From contig JAEOAD010000040.1 in assembly GCA_036365145.1 (NCBI GenBank), positions 14,361,501 through 14,425,500 on the forward strand: a stretch of DNA of 64,000 nucleotides, written 5' to 3'. This document shows positions 10,545-21,723 of the stretch, piece after piece. The stretch is from Orientallactaga sibirica (Eukaryota; Chordata; Mammalia; Rodentia; Dipodidae). The notes under the pieces are model-generated. The model had not been told where the DNA came from and searched no databases. It saw only the letters and a program-made list of their open reading frames with translations. Within the stretch, counting starts at the first letter, position 1, and every line of letters starts with the position of its first letter. Made by a program: the position numbers and the translations under genes.

Positions 10545-10771
10545 TATTTTTTTAAGATTTTATTTTTATTTATGTATTTACCTATTTACTTATTACAGAC
10601 AGAGAGAGGGAGAGTGAGAATGGGTGCACCAGGGCCTCCAGCCACTGCAAACAAACTCCAGATGTGTGCGCCCTCTTGTGCATCTGGCTTATGTGGGACC
10701 TGGAGAGTCGAACTGGGGTCCTTAGACTTCCCAGGCATGTGCCTTAACTGCTAAGCCATCTCTCCAGCCCC
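10545..10771 (-). mobile_element. B2-superfamily SINE
   Basis: Antisense full-length copy followed by a run of C residues. Confidence 0.93.
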
Positions 10772-10920
10772 CCCCCCCCATCTAGGAATATGTGGTGGGA
10801 GAAGTTTTATGTCAGGGCCACAAAGAATTCCTCCCTCAAATACGGATGGAGAAAGCGCAGTGCTATAAGAATAGGCCTCAAAGAGGGGGCAGAGCAGGTC
10901 CCTACCTGTGTTATGTTTTT

Positions 10921-11226
10921 TTCAATTATCTTCATTTTCTTTTGCATGTGGTGTGCATATGTGTGTTCCTGTGTGTGCTTGCTTGTGTGTAGAGGATACA
11001 GGTTGACATCAGATGTCTTCCTCAGTCGTTTTTCTATCTTATTGAGAACCTGGAATTCACTGACTCGGAGATTCCCCGGAGATCCCCTGTCCCTGCCTGC
11101 CCAGTCCTTGGGTTTCAGATATGCATCACCACATCTGGCATTCATGTAGGTTCTGGGGATCCCAATGCAGGTCCTGATGCTTGCACAGCAAACATTTCAC
11201 CCACTGAGCCATCTCCCCAACCTCCT
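10921..11226 (-). mobile_element. B4-like composite SINE
   Basis: Reading the minus strand, an ID/B2-type head (ACTGAGCCATCTCCCC in reverse) with GGTTCTGGGGATCCCAATGC is followed by a 7SL-like body and by a region ending in TGACATCAGATGTCTTCCTC. This matches a common rodent tRNA/7SL composite. The exact subfamily is not certain. Confidence 0.6.
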
Positions 11227-11260
11227 AGCAGGATTATCTGCAGCAAATAGAGTTAGTTTC

Positions 11261-11400
11261 TTCAAGCCTCAATTTCTCCATCTGTAAAATGGGGCTAACA
11301 AGGATGTCCAGGGTAGGGAGTCCTTGAGATACCTATGGAAAGGTTCAGTTCAGAGCTTGGCTTACAGAAGGTGTGCAGTAACTGGTAGCTATCCCCGTCG
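11261..11400 (+). mobile_element. MIR fragment
   Basis: TTCTCCATCTGTAAAATGGG is a diagnostic MIR block, followed by degraded MIR 3-prime sequence. MIRs are ancient mammalian SINEs, so this DNA has been in place since early mammals. Confidence 0.85.
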
Positions 11401-11423
11401 CAATCATCAATTTCTGGCTACTT

Positions 11424-11615
11424 AAAAAAATTATTTATTATTTATTTAGAGGGGAGAGAAGATAATGGGCATACCAGGACCTCCAGCCGCTGCAAATGAA
11501 CTCCAGACACACACGTCACCGTGTCCATCTGGCTTACGTGGGACCTGGAGAATTGAACCTGGGTCCTTAGACTTTGCAGGAAGCGCCTTAACCACTAAGA
11601 CATCCCTCCAGCCCA
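11424..11615 (-). mobile_element. B2-superfamily SINE
   Basis: Antisense copy with a shortened purine tract. Head at ACATCCCTCCAGCCC. Confidence 0.92.
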
Positions 11616-12164
11616 ATTTCTGCCTACTTCTTCAAGGGGTTGAACCTTCTGTCAAACCTTCACGCTTCATGGACTCAAACCAGGACTGAATGGACAGAAG
11701 ACTGCAGCCCCGGGAACTGTCTCGCTCTCTTCTAGAGAACAAAGCATCCTTTGAAAAAGGAACCGCTTTCATTTCCCATGGGAAGTAATTTCTACAGCCC
11801 ACGAGTAAATGCGGTCTAATGACTAGAATGTGACAGTAGCTATCAAGAATAAAATGTTCCATAAACACGGCCGCTTCCTAAGACTACTCTGCTCCTAAGA
11901 CTGCTCTGTTTGGGTTCTTTCTTGCTTACTCGCTCCTCCAACGTCTCCCTTCCAGCTCTCCCCACCCCAACTTTCTGGGATATTAGAATGGCCACCACGC
12001 CCAAGTCCTCAAAGAGTGTGCAGCCATCCAGGGAGGCAGGATGAAAACCTAAAGGCCAAGATGGACCTCTGTCTTGTGAGTGGCCTAGGGGACAGTGACG
12101 GTGGTTGGTGGATGGGCAGACCAGGGGGCCAGGCCTCTTATGTTGTGTGTATTTTCATAGGTTC
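11616..12164. other. Unrecognised non-coding stretch
   Basis: No recognised repeat or coding signature. Confidence 0.4.
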
Positions 12165-12376
12165 CATTTTTTATATTTTATTTTTATTTATTTAGTAGAG
12201 AGAGACAGAGTGAGAGAGAGAGAATGAATGGTGTGCCGGGGCCTCTAGCCACTACAGATAAACTCCAGATGCATGCTCAACCATGTGCATCTGGCTTACG
12301 TGGGTCCTGGGGAATTGAATTTGGGTTCTTAGCCTTTGCAGGCAAGTGCCTTAACCATTAAGCCATTTCTCCAGCC
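12165..12376 (-). mobile_element. B2-superfamily SINE, first of three in series
   Basis: Antisense copy. The next two elements follow head-to-tail in the same orientation. Confidence 0.92.
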
Positions 12377-12552
12377 ACATATATATTTGAGAGAGAGAGA
12401 GAATGGGCGTGCCAGGGCCTCCAGCCACTGCAATGGAACTCCATATGCATGTGCCCCATTGTGCATCTGGCTTATGTGGGTCCTGGGGAATCGAACCTGG
12501 ATCCTTCGCTTTGCAGGCAAGTGCCTTAACCGCTAAGCCATCTCTCCAGCCC
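12377..12552 (-). mobile_element. B2-superfamily SINE, second of three
   Basis: Antisense copy with a very short tail region (TATATATTTGAGAGAG), directly joined to the first. Confidence 0.92.
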
Positions 12553-12555
12553 CCC

Positions 12556-12769
12556 TATATATTTTTTATAAAAATATTTTTATTTATTTGCAAGGAGAGA
12601 GAGAGAGAGAGAGAATGGGCACACTATGGTCTCTTGCCTCTGCAAATGAACTCCAGATGCATGTGCCACCTTGTGTACATGGCTTTACATGGGTACTGGA
12701 GAATTGAACTGGGCCTGGCAGCCTTTGCAAGCAAGTGCCTTTGACACTGAGCCATCTCCTCAGCCCCTC
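12556..12769 (-). mobile_element. B2-superfamily SINE, third of three
   Basis: Antisense copy of a more diverged type (GCAAATGAACTCCAGATGC, GGTACTGGAGAATTGAACTG). Its divergence from the first two argues for independent insertion rather than local duplication. Confidence 0.9.
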
Positions 12770-13269
12770 CTGCATTTTCAAGGAAACATCGTGAAAGGAA
12801 AGATCTTGGAACCACTGTCACAGTCTGAAACCTGTTGTCACCAGAGTTGGATGCTAAGCTGACAAGACACGGGACCCCTCTCCCAGATTACATGTCATAG
12901 CTCCGTGTCCTTGGAGACACCCAAGTGAGGTTGCTATATGAACAAGAACTGGGCCAGCGGCCTTACCACTGCTGCCAGACATGTGACGTATCTGCTTACA
13001 GTGCCACCCAAATGTCTTCTTGTTGAACGGCCCTTCTCTGTCTTCTTTGAAAGCTTTGTTCTCAGGTGGGCAAAATCATTAAGGACCTTTGAGATTCATG
13101 TTTACTTTTTCAGAAGAGGTAGGGATTTCTTAATCAGTGCCACACACATCCAAGACACACAACACATATCAATGAACTCAAGTTTCTGACACACACAGGG
13201 CTTATTTTCCACTGCCTGAACTTTCCATCCCCTCAACAGATGGCATCTCCAGCCCTCAGAAGTGCCCAA
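12770..13269. other. Unrecognised non-coding stretch
   Basis: No recognised repeat or coding signature. Confidence 0.4.
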
Positions 13270-13395
13270 CTTAACGCTTTCATTTTAAGGGTGAGACTAA
13301 GGCCCAGAGATTGTAAACTATCTCGTGCGTGTCACACAGACGATTAACAGCAGACCAGAGCTATTGCCCAGACTCGGTACCCACGGGCCAGTGCT
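13270..13395 (-). mobile_element. MIR fragment
   Basis: TTTCATTTTAAGGGTGAGAC, AGGCCCAGAGATTGTAAACT and GTCACACAGACGATTAACAG match the antisense MIR core. Confidence 0.75.
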
Positions 13396-13507
13396 CTCTC
13401 ATCATCCCGCTCCCTGGCCAACACCAGTTGTTTCCATACTTGCTCTGAAGATGCAGCTTGTCCTGGACTTAGTTTGTCGAAACCTCATTTGGTTCAGAAC
13501 ATCTTTT

Positions 13508-13664
13508 TGGTTGGTTTTTCTTTTTTTTCAAGGTAGGGTCTCACTCTCGCCCAGACTGACCTAGCACTCACTCAGTAGTTCAGGCTGGCCTTGAACTCAC
13601 AGTGATTCTCCTACCTCTGCCTCCTGAGTGCTGGGACTAAAGGTGTGTGCCACCACACCCATCT
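13508..13664 (-). mobile_element. B1 SINE
   Basis: Antisense B1 ending at CACCACACCCATC. Confidence 0.92.
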
Positions 13665-13705
13665 CAAAACATCTTTTGTTAACTCTTGAAGCTCACAAAA
13701 AAATA

Positions 13706-13857
13706 TAGACTTTTTTTTTTAAGGTAGGGTCTTGCTCTAGCCGAAGCTGACCTGGAATTCAGTCTGTAGTCCAGGCTGGCCTTGAACCCATGGCAATCTT
13801 CCTACCTCAGCCTCTGCAGTGCTGGGATTAAAGGCGTGTTCCACCGCTCCTAGCTAG
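13706..13857 (-). mobile_element. B1 SINE
   Basis: Antisense B1 with several changes from its neighbours, so probably older. Confidence 0.9.
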
Positions 13858-14030
13858 TTATCATTTAAGAAGTGATTATTTTTCTCAAACATCTGCCTTT
13901 CTGGCTTCTCTCGGATGCTTGGGTAACCTTTGATACTGGGACGTGGTGTCATCTACAAAGCTAATGCTTGAAAACTGCATGATGGAGTTATAAAAAGCAA
14001 TCATCAAATAAAGATATCTTGGGCTGGAGA

Positions 14031-14252
14031 GATGGCTTAGTGGTTAAGGCATTTGCCTGCAAAGCCAAACGACCCAGGTTCGACTTCCCAGGACCCACGT
14101 AAGCCAGATGCACAAGGGGGCACACGTATCTGGAGTTTGTGTGCAGTGGCTGGGGGCCCTGGCACACCCATTCTCTCTCTCTACCTGCCTATTTCTGTAT
14201 ATATTTCTCTCTCTCTCTAAAATAAATAAATAAAAATAAAATATGCAAAAAC
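14031..14252 (+). mobile_element. B2-superfamily SINE (DIP-like)
   Basis: Full-length copy flanked by AAGATATCT on both sides (about 14021 and 14252), the likely target-site duplication. Confidence 0.93.
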
Positions 14253-14724
14253 AAGATATCTCATAATAACCATGTGTGGTTTTAGGGCCGTGGATTAGAC
14301 TCACTTTTACGTGTTCACTGTTTGGCGTATTGACTTGCTTTCTTGTGATTGCTCCTGTACTCTGCAGCTCGTCACAGTCCCCACCACTCCCTGCTGCCTT
14401 CCGTCTAGCTGGTCTTTCTTCAGTGATCATAAATCTTGTCAACTTGATGAGATTTAGAATCACCATAGAAATAAATCTCTGGGCATGAGACAGTTTCTAG
14501 GTTAGGTTGACTGAGGTGGGAAGACCTACCCAACTGGACAGAGGGTGGAAGGACACCATTCCATAGGCTAGACTTCCAGACTGAAGGAGAAAGCAAGCAA
14601 ACACCAGCATTCATCTCTGTCTGCTTCCTGCCTAGGGATGGCATGTGACGAGCTGCCTCATGCTTATGCGTTCCCCACTATGATGACTGGATCCTCCAAG
14701 CTTGAGCCACAATACACCCTTCCA

Positions 14725-14912
14725 CTCTGGAGAGATGGCTCAGTGGTTCAAGAAACTAGTGCAATTTCCCAGTACCCACGTAAAGCCAGATGAACAAAGT
14801 GACACGTGTGTCTGGAGTTTATTTGCAGCAGCAAGAGACCCTGGTGCGCCCTTACACACACACACACTCTCTCTCTCTCTTTCATACACAAATAAATAAA
14901 ATTAAAAGAAGA
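14725..14912 (+). mobile_element. B2-superfamily SINE with internal deletion
   Basis: The head is present but part of the A-box to B-box region is missing (AAACTAGTGCAATTTCCCAG). Its CT tract holds the left breakpoint of the tandem duplication. Confidence 0.88.
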
Positions 14913-15118
14913 GGGCTGGAGAAATGGCTTAGCAGTTAAGGCATTTGCCCGCAAAGTCAAAGGACCCAGGTTCAATTCCCCAGGACCCACATAAGCCAGA
15001 TGCACAAGGTGGCGCATGCATTTGGAGTTCGTTTACAGTGGCTGAGGGCCCTGGTGTACCCATTCTCTCTCTCTCTCTTTCTTTCTCTCTCAAACAAGTA
15101 AAAAATTAAAAGAAGAAG
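14913..15118 (+). mobile_element. B2-superfamily SINE, duplicated
   Basis: Full-length copy flanked by ATTAAAAGAAGA on both sides. The identical copy is at 16592-16797. Confidence 0.93.
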
Positions 15119-15473
15119 CCCTTCTTTAAGTTGCTTTGATGTGGTATCTTGTCTCAGCACTGTGAAAGTTAACTCATACATCTACCTACTGGTCGGCTCT
15201 ACACAGTTGAACATGACTTGAGCTGAAAACATAGCCAACAGACTCACAGACATTATTGCTTGGACCTAGATGCCAGCTTGGGCCCTGACCCTGAAGTGCT
15301 ATGGAAATGGCCCGAGTCCTCAAGGCCTCCCCAGATCTGTATTCTCGCGGTAGGCTTTGCCTACAACACTGAGGAGTTTGTCTCTTGACAACTTCACTGG
15401 ATCTCAAGTCCTCCTTCATCTCCCCTCTGAGCTCAAGCAGCTCAAGACTTGAAGTGGAGATCGGGGTGGGGAG

Positions 15474-15711
15474 TGTTACAGTAAGAATGTGCCTAACACC
15501 TTTGATAGCAGATCTAACTGAAACGCCCGCCTGTGTGAGGATATTCCCCAGCCTTCCTTCTACCCGGAGCTCTGTAGCTCTGTTCCCTCTTCTTCCAATG
15601 CCCCGTTCAAATTGCCCTCTCTCAATAAAGCTAAGTAACTTAGCCTTCGTTCCAACATCGTGTCGTGAGACACGAGGCTCTGGAAGAGTCAAGGTCTCTG
15701 TTCTGTTCACA
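15474..15711 (+). mobile_element. Possible short LTR, in duplication copy 1
   Basis: Begins TGTTACAG and ends CTGTTCACA. It has an AATAAA at 15624-15629, followed by a GT-rich region (TCGTGTCGTGAGACACGAGG). This matches LTR layout, but no target-site duplication or TATA box is visible. A 174-codon minus-strand open stretch (15186-15710) crosses it. That stretch is broken by 1-bp indels in copy 2 and is not regarded as a gene. Confidence 0.35.
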
Positions 15712-16553
15712 TCATCTGTATGGTCTCAGGATTGTGGATAAACACATGTTTTCCAAGACTTTCCACTGCTGTGTGCTGTCTTTGTGGAGAACTTCTCCAA
15801 GGCTCTTAAATCTGGTATGAATTAGTGGGGTTCCATGATTTTAGACATGTATACACTGTACAGCAGTCCATATCAGAGCCCCTAGTGACTTATCTGTTTA
15901 TGGTCTGGATCTGCCCTGGGACTTGGCAGAGGCAGTATTTTATTTCTCTTTATATTTCCCTTTCCCACTCCGTTGGGTGGGGAGGTGGGGTGGACAGAGG
16001 AGCAGGGGACATGGCGGAGTTTTTTTGGTGAACATGTGAAGGAAGGAGGAGAGAAAGGTCAGTCACCTGGTCTGCCTGTCCTCCATTGTTCACTGCCCAA
16101 GGACACCAGCTACCCGGGCAGATGAGCGCTGAAAGCTGGGTCACACTCTACTCGCCAAGCCAGAAGTCCTAGGCCTGGCTGTGACCTTCCCTGGCTTGCC
16201 TGTCCTGACCTCATTTGCTGTCTTGACCTGCCAAAGAGGCACCTTTTCAATTTCTCTCAAAGGTAGCCAGATGGGTTGGGGGTGGGGGAGGGCCTGAACA
16301 GAAAGCATCCGCTCCCCCTGAGAAATTTGGATTTTTTTTCTTTTCCTGAACAGTATCCGACCTCAATTCGTTTTCAACCCTACAAACTCCCGCTGAACCA
16401 CGCCCTCCCCTGCTTCCCCTCCCCCATCAGGGTTTTCTGCAACGACCTTTTTGAGAGTGAGGATGGAGTCTCCCTCTCCAAGGAGGGGGAACCACCCACT
16501 CCAGGGAACTCCTGAAGAAAATGGAGTATTATGGCTTTAAGGTGTGAGGCCCT
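15712..16553. other. Unrecognised stretch in duplication copy 1
   Basis: Repeat-free block, duplicated at 17395-18236. No exon is supported. Confidence 0.4.
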
Positions 16554-16591
16554 CTCTCTTTCATACACAAATAAATAAAATTAAAAGAAGA

Positions 16592-16797
16592 GGGCTGGAG
16601 AAATGGCTTAGCAGTTAAGGCATTTGCCCGCAAAGTCAAAGGACCCAGGTTCAATTCCCCAGGACCCACATAAGCCAGATGCACAAGGTGGCGCATGCAT
16701 TTGGAGTTCGTTTACAGTGGCTGAGGGCCCTGGTGTACCCATTCTCTCTCTCTCTCTTTCTTTCTCTCTCAAACAAGTAAAAAATTAAAAGAAGAAG
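16592..16797 (+). mobile_element. B2-superfamily SINE, duplicate of 14913-15118
   Basis: Identical to its partner, including the flanking repeat, so it arose by segmental duplication and not by retrotransposition. Confidence 0.93.
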
Positions 16798-17156
16798 CCC
16801 TTCTTTAAGTTGCTTTGATGTGGTATCTTGTCTCAGCACTGTGAAAGTTAACTCATACATCTACCTACTGGTCGGCTCTACACAGTTGAACATGACTTGA
16901 GCTGAAAACATAGCCAACAGACTCACAGACATTATTGCTTGGACCTAGATGCCAGCTTGGGCCCTGACCCCTGAAGTGCTATGGAAATGGCCCGAGTCCT
17001 CGAAGGCCTCCCCAGATCTGTATTCTCGCGGTAGGCTTTGCCTACAACACTGAGGAGTTTGTCTCTTGACAACTTCACTGGATCTCAAGTCCTCCTTCAT
17101 CTCCCCCTCTGAGCTCAAGCAGCTCAAGACTTGAAGTGGAGATCGGGGGTGGGGAG

Positions 17157-17394
17157 TGTTACAGTAAGAATGTGCCTAACACCTTTGATAGCAGATCTAA
17201 CTGAAACGCCCGCCTGTGTGAGGATATTCCCCAGCCTTCCTTCTACCCGGAGCTCTGTAGCTCTGTTCCCTCTTCTTCCAATGCCCCGTTCAAATTGCCC
17301 TCTCTCAATAAAGCTAAGTAACTTAGCCTTCGTTCCAACATCGTGTCGTGAGACACGAGGCTCTGGAAGAGTCAAGGTCTCTGTTCTGTTCACA
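17157..17394 (+). mobile_element. Possible short LTR, duplicate copy
   Basis: Second copy of the LTR-like block at 15474-15711. Confidence 0.35.
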
Positions 17395-18236
17395 TCATCT
17401 GTATGGTCTCAGGATTGTGGATAAACACATGTTTTCCAAGACTTTCCACTGCTGTGTGCTGTCTTTGTGGAGAACTTCTCCAAGGCTCTTAAATCTGGTA
17501 TGAATTAGTGGGGTTCCATGATTTTAGACATGTATACACTGTACAGCAGTCCATATCAGAGCCCCTAGTGACTTATCTGTTTATGGTCTGGATCTGCCCT
17601 GGGACTTGGCAGAGGCAGTATTTTATTTCTCTTTATATTTCCCTTTCCCACTCCGTTGGGTGGGGAGGTGGGGTGGACAGAGGAGCAGGGGACATGGCGG
17701 AGTTTTTTTGGTGAACATGTGAAGGAAGGAGGAGAGAAAGGTCAGTCACCTGGTCTGCCTGTCCTCCATTGTTCACTGCCCAAGGACACCAGCTACCCGG
17801 GCAGATGAGCGCTGAAAGCTGGGTCACACTCTACTCGCCAAGCCAGAAGTCCTAGGCCTGGCTGTGACCTTCCCTGGCTTGCCTGTCCTGACCTCATTTG
17901 CTGTCTTGACCTGCCAAAGAGGCACCTTTTCAATTTCTCTCAAAGGTAGCCAGATGGGTTGGGGGTGGGGGAGGGCCTGAACAGAAAGCATCCGCTCCCC
18001 CTGAGAAATTTGGATTTTTTTTCTTTTCCTGAACAGTATCCGACCTCAATTCGTTTTCAACCCTACAAACTCCCGCTGAACCACGCCCTCCCCTGCTTCC
18101 CCTCCCCCATCAGGGTTTTCTGCAACGACCTTTTTGAGAGTGAGGATGGAGTCTCCCTCTCCAAGGAGGGGGAACCACCCACTCCAGGGAACTCCTGAAG
18201 AAAATGGAGTATTATGGCTTTAAGGTGTGAGGCCCT

Positions 18237-18847
18237 GGATGGGCATCCATGAGCCTAGCTGGCCCTGCCCAGCCCTGAGGAGGCACAGGGCTGCAGCCTC
18301 ACCCCCTCACCATCCTCATCACCATCATCCAGGCCTCCTTCCGAGGAGTGGAGCTCAGCTGTCAGCCCCGCACCCCAGGCCCCCGCAGGCTCAGCCTGTC
18401 ACCGCCCATTACCCGAGCTCTGGTGGGGAGAAGCATCTGGCAAGAGTGTCTGCAGGCCCAGGGGGTGAATTTAGGTTAGATTTCGAGGCTGAGCTCAGCA
18501 ACGGTTTCCTGGGATGAGCGCTCAGCTGTGCGGGGGATGCAAGCCAGGCTGAGCGGGTGGCGCTGCCCTGGGCTAGGTATGGCTCGCCTGGCTGTCTAGG
18601 GCCCCCACAGACGGTCAGCGGGACTCTGCTCTGGGCCCCCAGCAGGGCAGGCTGCTCCATCGGGACCGAAACCCTCCACCGAGCCAACATCACCGTCCAT
18701 TCTGCCTGCACGCTTCTGCCCAGAATCTAGCCTAGCCCTGACAGTAAGTTGGGCACAGCATTGGTCCCTACAGAAGACAGATGCACAGGAAAAGATGCTT
18801 CAAAGCTGTGTTCTTCCTTCTCTGCTGTGGTTAAATACATCACCATA
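18237..18847. other. GC-rich unrecognised stretch
   Basis: Begins exactly where the duplication ends. It is the most GC-rich repeat-free DNA in the first 20 kb, with scattered CpG. No exon is recognised and CpG density looks below that of a classic island. Confidence 0.4.
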
Positions 18848-19040
18848 GGCTGGAGAGCTGGCTCAGTGGTTCAAGGCGCTTGCTTGCAAAGCCTAATGGC
18901 CCCAGGGTCGATTCCCCAGTACCCATGTAAAGCCAGGGGCATAGAGTGCGAATGTGTCTGGAGTTTGCCTGGAGTGGCAGGAGGGTCTGGCCGGCGGCCC
19001 ATACTCACCCTCATTCTTGTCTCGTTCTCAACTAAATGCT
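18848..19040 (+). mobile_element. B2-superfamily SINE, diverged
   Basis: Head GGCTGGAGAGCTGGCTCAGT and B-box GGTCGATTCCCC are clear. The body is diverged and the tail is degraded. Confidence 0.85.
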
Positions 19041-19076
19041 AAGACCAGCCTAGCTGTTTGCAGGGCTCTTTGAAAA

Positions 19077-19085
19077 AAAATATAT

Positions 19086-19146
<61 letters not shown>

Positions 19147-19147
19147 A
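19077..19147. repeat. (CA)n/(TA)n microsatellite
   Basis: About 25 CA units followed by TA units. Confidence 0.97.
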
Positions 19148-19640
19148 CATATATACTGAGGAAAGAGTTTGGAGCATTTATTCCAAAACACCAGAGCCTG
19201 TGAACGCACACATGGTAATAGGGACATGATTTCAGTGCTAAGTTAGTGACGCCAATCTATAACCTTTTACTCTAAAAGCAGCAGCTGTTTGAAGTGTATG
19301 TAACCCCTGGATCAGACGCAGGGCTTTCTCTAGGGGCTCATGGAAAACACAATCGGCTGCAAACACAAAAAGACCAAGGTGGTGTGTATTCACACTGCCA
19401 GCTTGAGAGGCACTGGTCTAGAACATTCTATGGCCGTCAACTCAGCGCAACCAACAGTCTTTGTTCATCTTATATTTGTGAGGTGCGTTCGTGCAGCCCA
19501 GCTCTTCCTGTAGTTCTGCCTCCAGCTGCCTTCCTCTGCATTCTCTCAGCAGAAAGCTAGAAGCCTGGATGACCCACAGCCTCGATTATCCACACCCCAC
19601 AGCCTCCAGGCCTTCCTTTCCTTACCCTTGGGAACCCTTT
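19148..19640. other. Unrecognised non-coding stretch
   Basis: Nothing recognised. Confidence 0.4.
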
Positions 19641-19890
19641 AGGAAGCTGTGACTTGCTAGAGGAAGTGGGTCACTGCAGGTGGGGCTTGAGGCCTGGCTC
19701 CACTTCCTGTTCCTCTTCTGCTGCCTGACTGAAATGTGATGAGCCAACTTCCTGCTCCAGCCACCATTCTCCCCCACCCCCCATGATTTCTCTCGCGTGC
19801 TGGAACTGGAAACGGAATTAAACCCTTTACTTGCTAAAGTTGCTTCTCTCAGGCATCTGGTCACAGCAAGAGTAAGGGAAAGTAACGAAA
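19641..19890 (+). mobile_element. LTR-like interspersed repeat
   Basis: GAGGAAGTGGGTCACTG, a CACTTCCTGTTC block and TTGCTAAAGTTGCTTCTCTC then AAAGTAACGAAAGCAG match the same sense family as 38463-39110. Confidence 0.5.
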
Positions 19891-19999
19891 GCAGACCCCA
19901 CACCCAACCAAGGGCCCAAGATCCTCTGAAGTCATGAGCCTGGGAAAAGGCGAAGACCTTTTTTCACTAAACAATTTAAAAAAAAATAATTTATTTATC

Positions 20000-20145
20000 A
20001 CTTGGGAGGCAGAGGTAGGAGGATCGCCGTGCGTTCAAGGCCATCCTGAGACTACATAGTTAATTCCAGGTCAGCCTGAGCCAGAGTGAGACCCTACCTC
20101 GAAAAACCAAAAAAATAATAATAATAATTAATAATAATAATAATT
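20000..20145 (+). mobile_element. B1 SINE, 5-prime truncated, with (AAT)n tail
   Basis: Starts at ACTTGGGAGGCAGAGG. The tail became (AAT)n. Confidence 0.9.
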
Positions 20146-20313
20146 TATTTAGGAGAGAGAGAATGGGCACGCCAGGGCATCCAGACACTGCAAACGAACT
20201 CCAGACGTGTGTGCCCCCTTGTGCATCTGGCTGACGTGGGTCCTGGAAAATCAAAGCAGGATTCTTTGGCTTTGCAGGGCAAACGCCTTAACCACTAAGC
20301 CATCTCTCCAGCC
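20146..20313 (-). mobile_element. B2-superfamily SINE
   Basis: Antisense copy directly joined to the (AAT)n of the B1. Confidence 0.92.
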
Positions 20314-21000
20314 CTCACTCAACAAATTTTTGTTGACTATCTATGTCCTGGGAAATAGTGATTCTTCATCAGATCACTCATTGGGGTACCTTTGGTCCAG
20401 CTCTCACCCCTCCCCCCCCATGGAGCTTGGGATGGTAGAAGGGTGCCTGGTGAATGACAACTTTCTCCAAGCTGGGGCCCTCTCATTGTGCTTCAGAGCT
20501 GGTAGCTGAAAGTGCTCAGCTAAGTTCCTCTCTGGTATGATGTGGTCAATGGCCCATCTCTCCCAGAGGCAGCCCCAGCTGAGGCCTGAAGGATGAGAAG
20601 GGACCACTTACTAGAACATTTGAAATACAGCGTTGCCAGAAGGGTGACTGAAGCCTGCATTGAAATTGCACAACACTTCATCCTCCGTTTGCACCCAGCC
20701 ATGCTTCTGTCACCGTGACTCCTGGGCATTGTTCCTGACTGAACTCACGCTCTGACACACGGTTACCAGCAATTCTGAGTCACTCTATTTCCAGGGAATA
20801 GCCTGTCAAAAGAGAAAATTACAGCGCAGTTTGTTTAAAGATCTTAATTGGCTTTACTTTCCATCCTAGAATGGGGCAACACTTCATTCCACAAAATCAG
20901 GTTCCAAGCTGAGTAGAGGAAAGGTTGGTTTACAGACATTGAAAAGTGGGTGTGGTGGTTTGAAAGTATGGTCCTGTAGATGCAGACATTTTTTTTTTTA
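20314..21000. other. Unrecognised non-coding stretch
   Basis: No recognised repeat or supported exon. Confidence 0.4.
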
Positions 21001-21019
21001 TTATTAAGATTGAGCTTGT

Positions 21020-21195
21020 GGGCTGAAGAGATAGTTTAGTGGTTAAGGCGCTTGCCTGCAAAACCAAAGGACCCAGGTTTGACTCCTCAGGACCCACATA
21101 AGCCAGATGCACAAGGGGGCACACATATCTGGAGTTTGTTTGAAGTGACTAGAGGCCTTGACATGCCCATTTTCTCCCTCTCTCTCAATTCCCCA
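21020..21195 (+). mobile_element. B2-superfamily SINE
   Basis: Near full-length copy whose tail is lost after the CT tract. Confidence 0.9.
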
Positions 21196-21254
21196 GGACC
21201 CCAGGTTGACTTTGAATGCTGAACCCCTGCCTCTCCCTCCTAAGCACTGAGATT

Positions 21255-21684
21255 ATAAGGATTGCAGCTACTTTCTCGTTGCTGGGACAAACATCCGACC
21301 AGAAGCAGCTTAGGGGAGGAGAGGGTTTATTTCAGGCTCACAGAATCCGGGAGATCCATCACAGTGGAAGAAACCAGCTCCCCTCGGCAACCACGGCAGA
21401 GAGAGAAACAAGTGGCTCTCCACACACCTAGCGGGCCAAACTCAAGACCTGCCCCAGGGACACGCCTCCTCCTTCAGGGATGGGCCCCATGGAGACTTAA
21501 GTAGGAAGCTTAGTCATAATCAAAAAAGACTTTAGTCTAGCCGGGCGTGGTGGCGCACACCTTTAATCCCAGCACTCCGGAGACAGAGGTAGGAGGATTG
21601 CCATGAGTTCAAGGCCACCCTGAGACTACATAGTGAATTCCAGGTCAGCCTGAGCTAGAATGAGACCCTACCTTGAAAAACCAA

Positions 21685-21723
<39 letters not shown>

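Larger units (their letters stand above)
14420..15178 (+). mobile_element. LTR-like interspersed repeat, split by two SINEs
   Basis: Starts AAATCTTGTCAACTTGATGA, continues with GAGGTGGGAAGACCTACCCA and a GCTTCCTGCC...GTGACGAGCTGCCTCA block. The last part (15119-15178, TTTAAGTTGCTTTGATGTGG) lies beyond two SINE insertions. The copy at 55097-55455 is the same family. Family name not established. Confidence 0.6.
14875..16553. repeat. Tandem duplication A, copy 1 (1,679 bp)
   Basis: Directly followed by a second copy at 16554-18236. The unit starts in a SINE CT tract and ends at GTGTGAGGCCCT, with CT microhomology at the junction. The unit holds one whole SINE, the tail of an LTR-like element, an LTR-like polyadenylation region and about 0.85 kb of unrecognised DNA. 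Confidence 0.95.
16554..18236. repeat. Tandem duplication A, copy 2 (1,683 bp)
   Basis: Differs from copy 1, as far as I could align by eye, only by four single-base insertions (near 16970, 17002, 17107 and 17147). Three are in C or G runs. I saw no substitutions. Such near identity means either a very recent duplication or a false duplication in the assembly. Confidence 0.95.

Noticed and set aside
15186..15710. 174-codon open frame on the minus strand
   Set aside because: It overlaps an LTR-like block and is broken by 1-bp indels in the nearly identical second copy. No known protein motif is visible.
18237..18735. CpG island promoter
   Set aside because: GC-rich but CpG are sparse by eye, and no first exon or splice donor is convincing.
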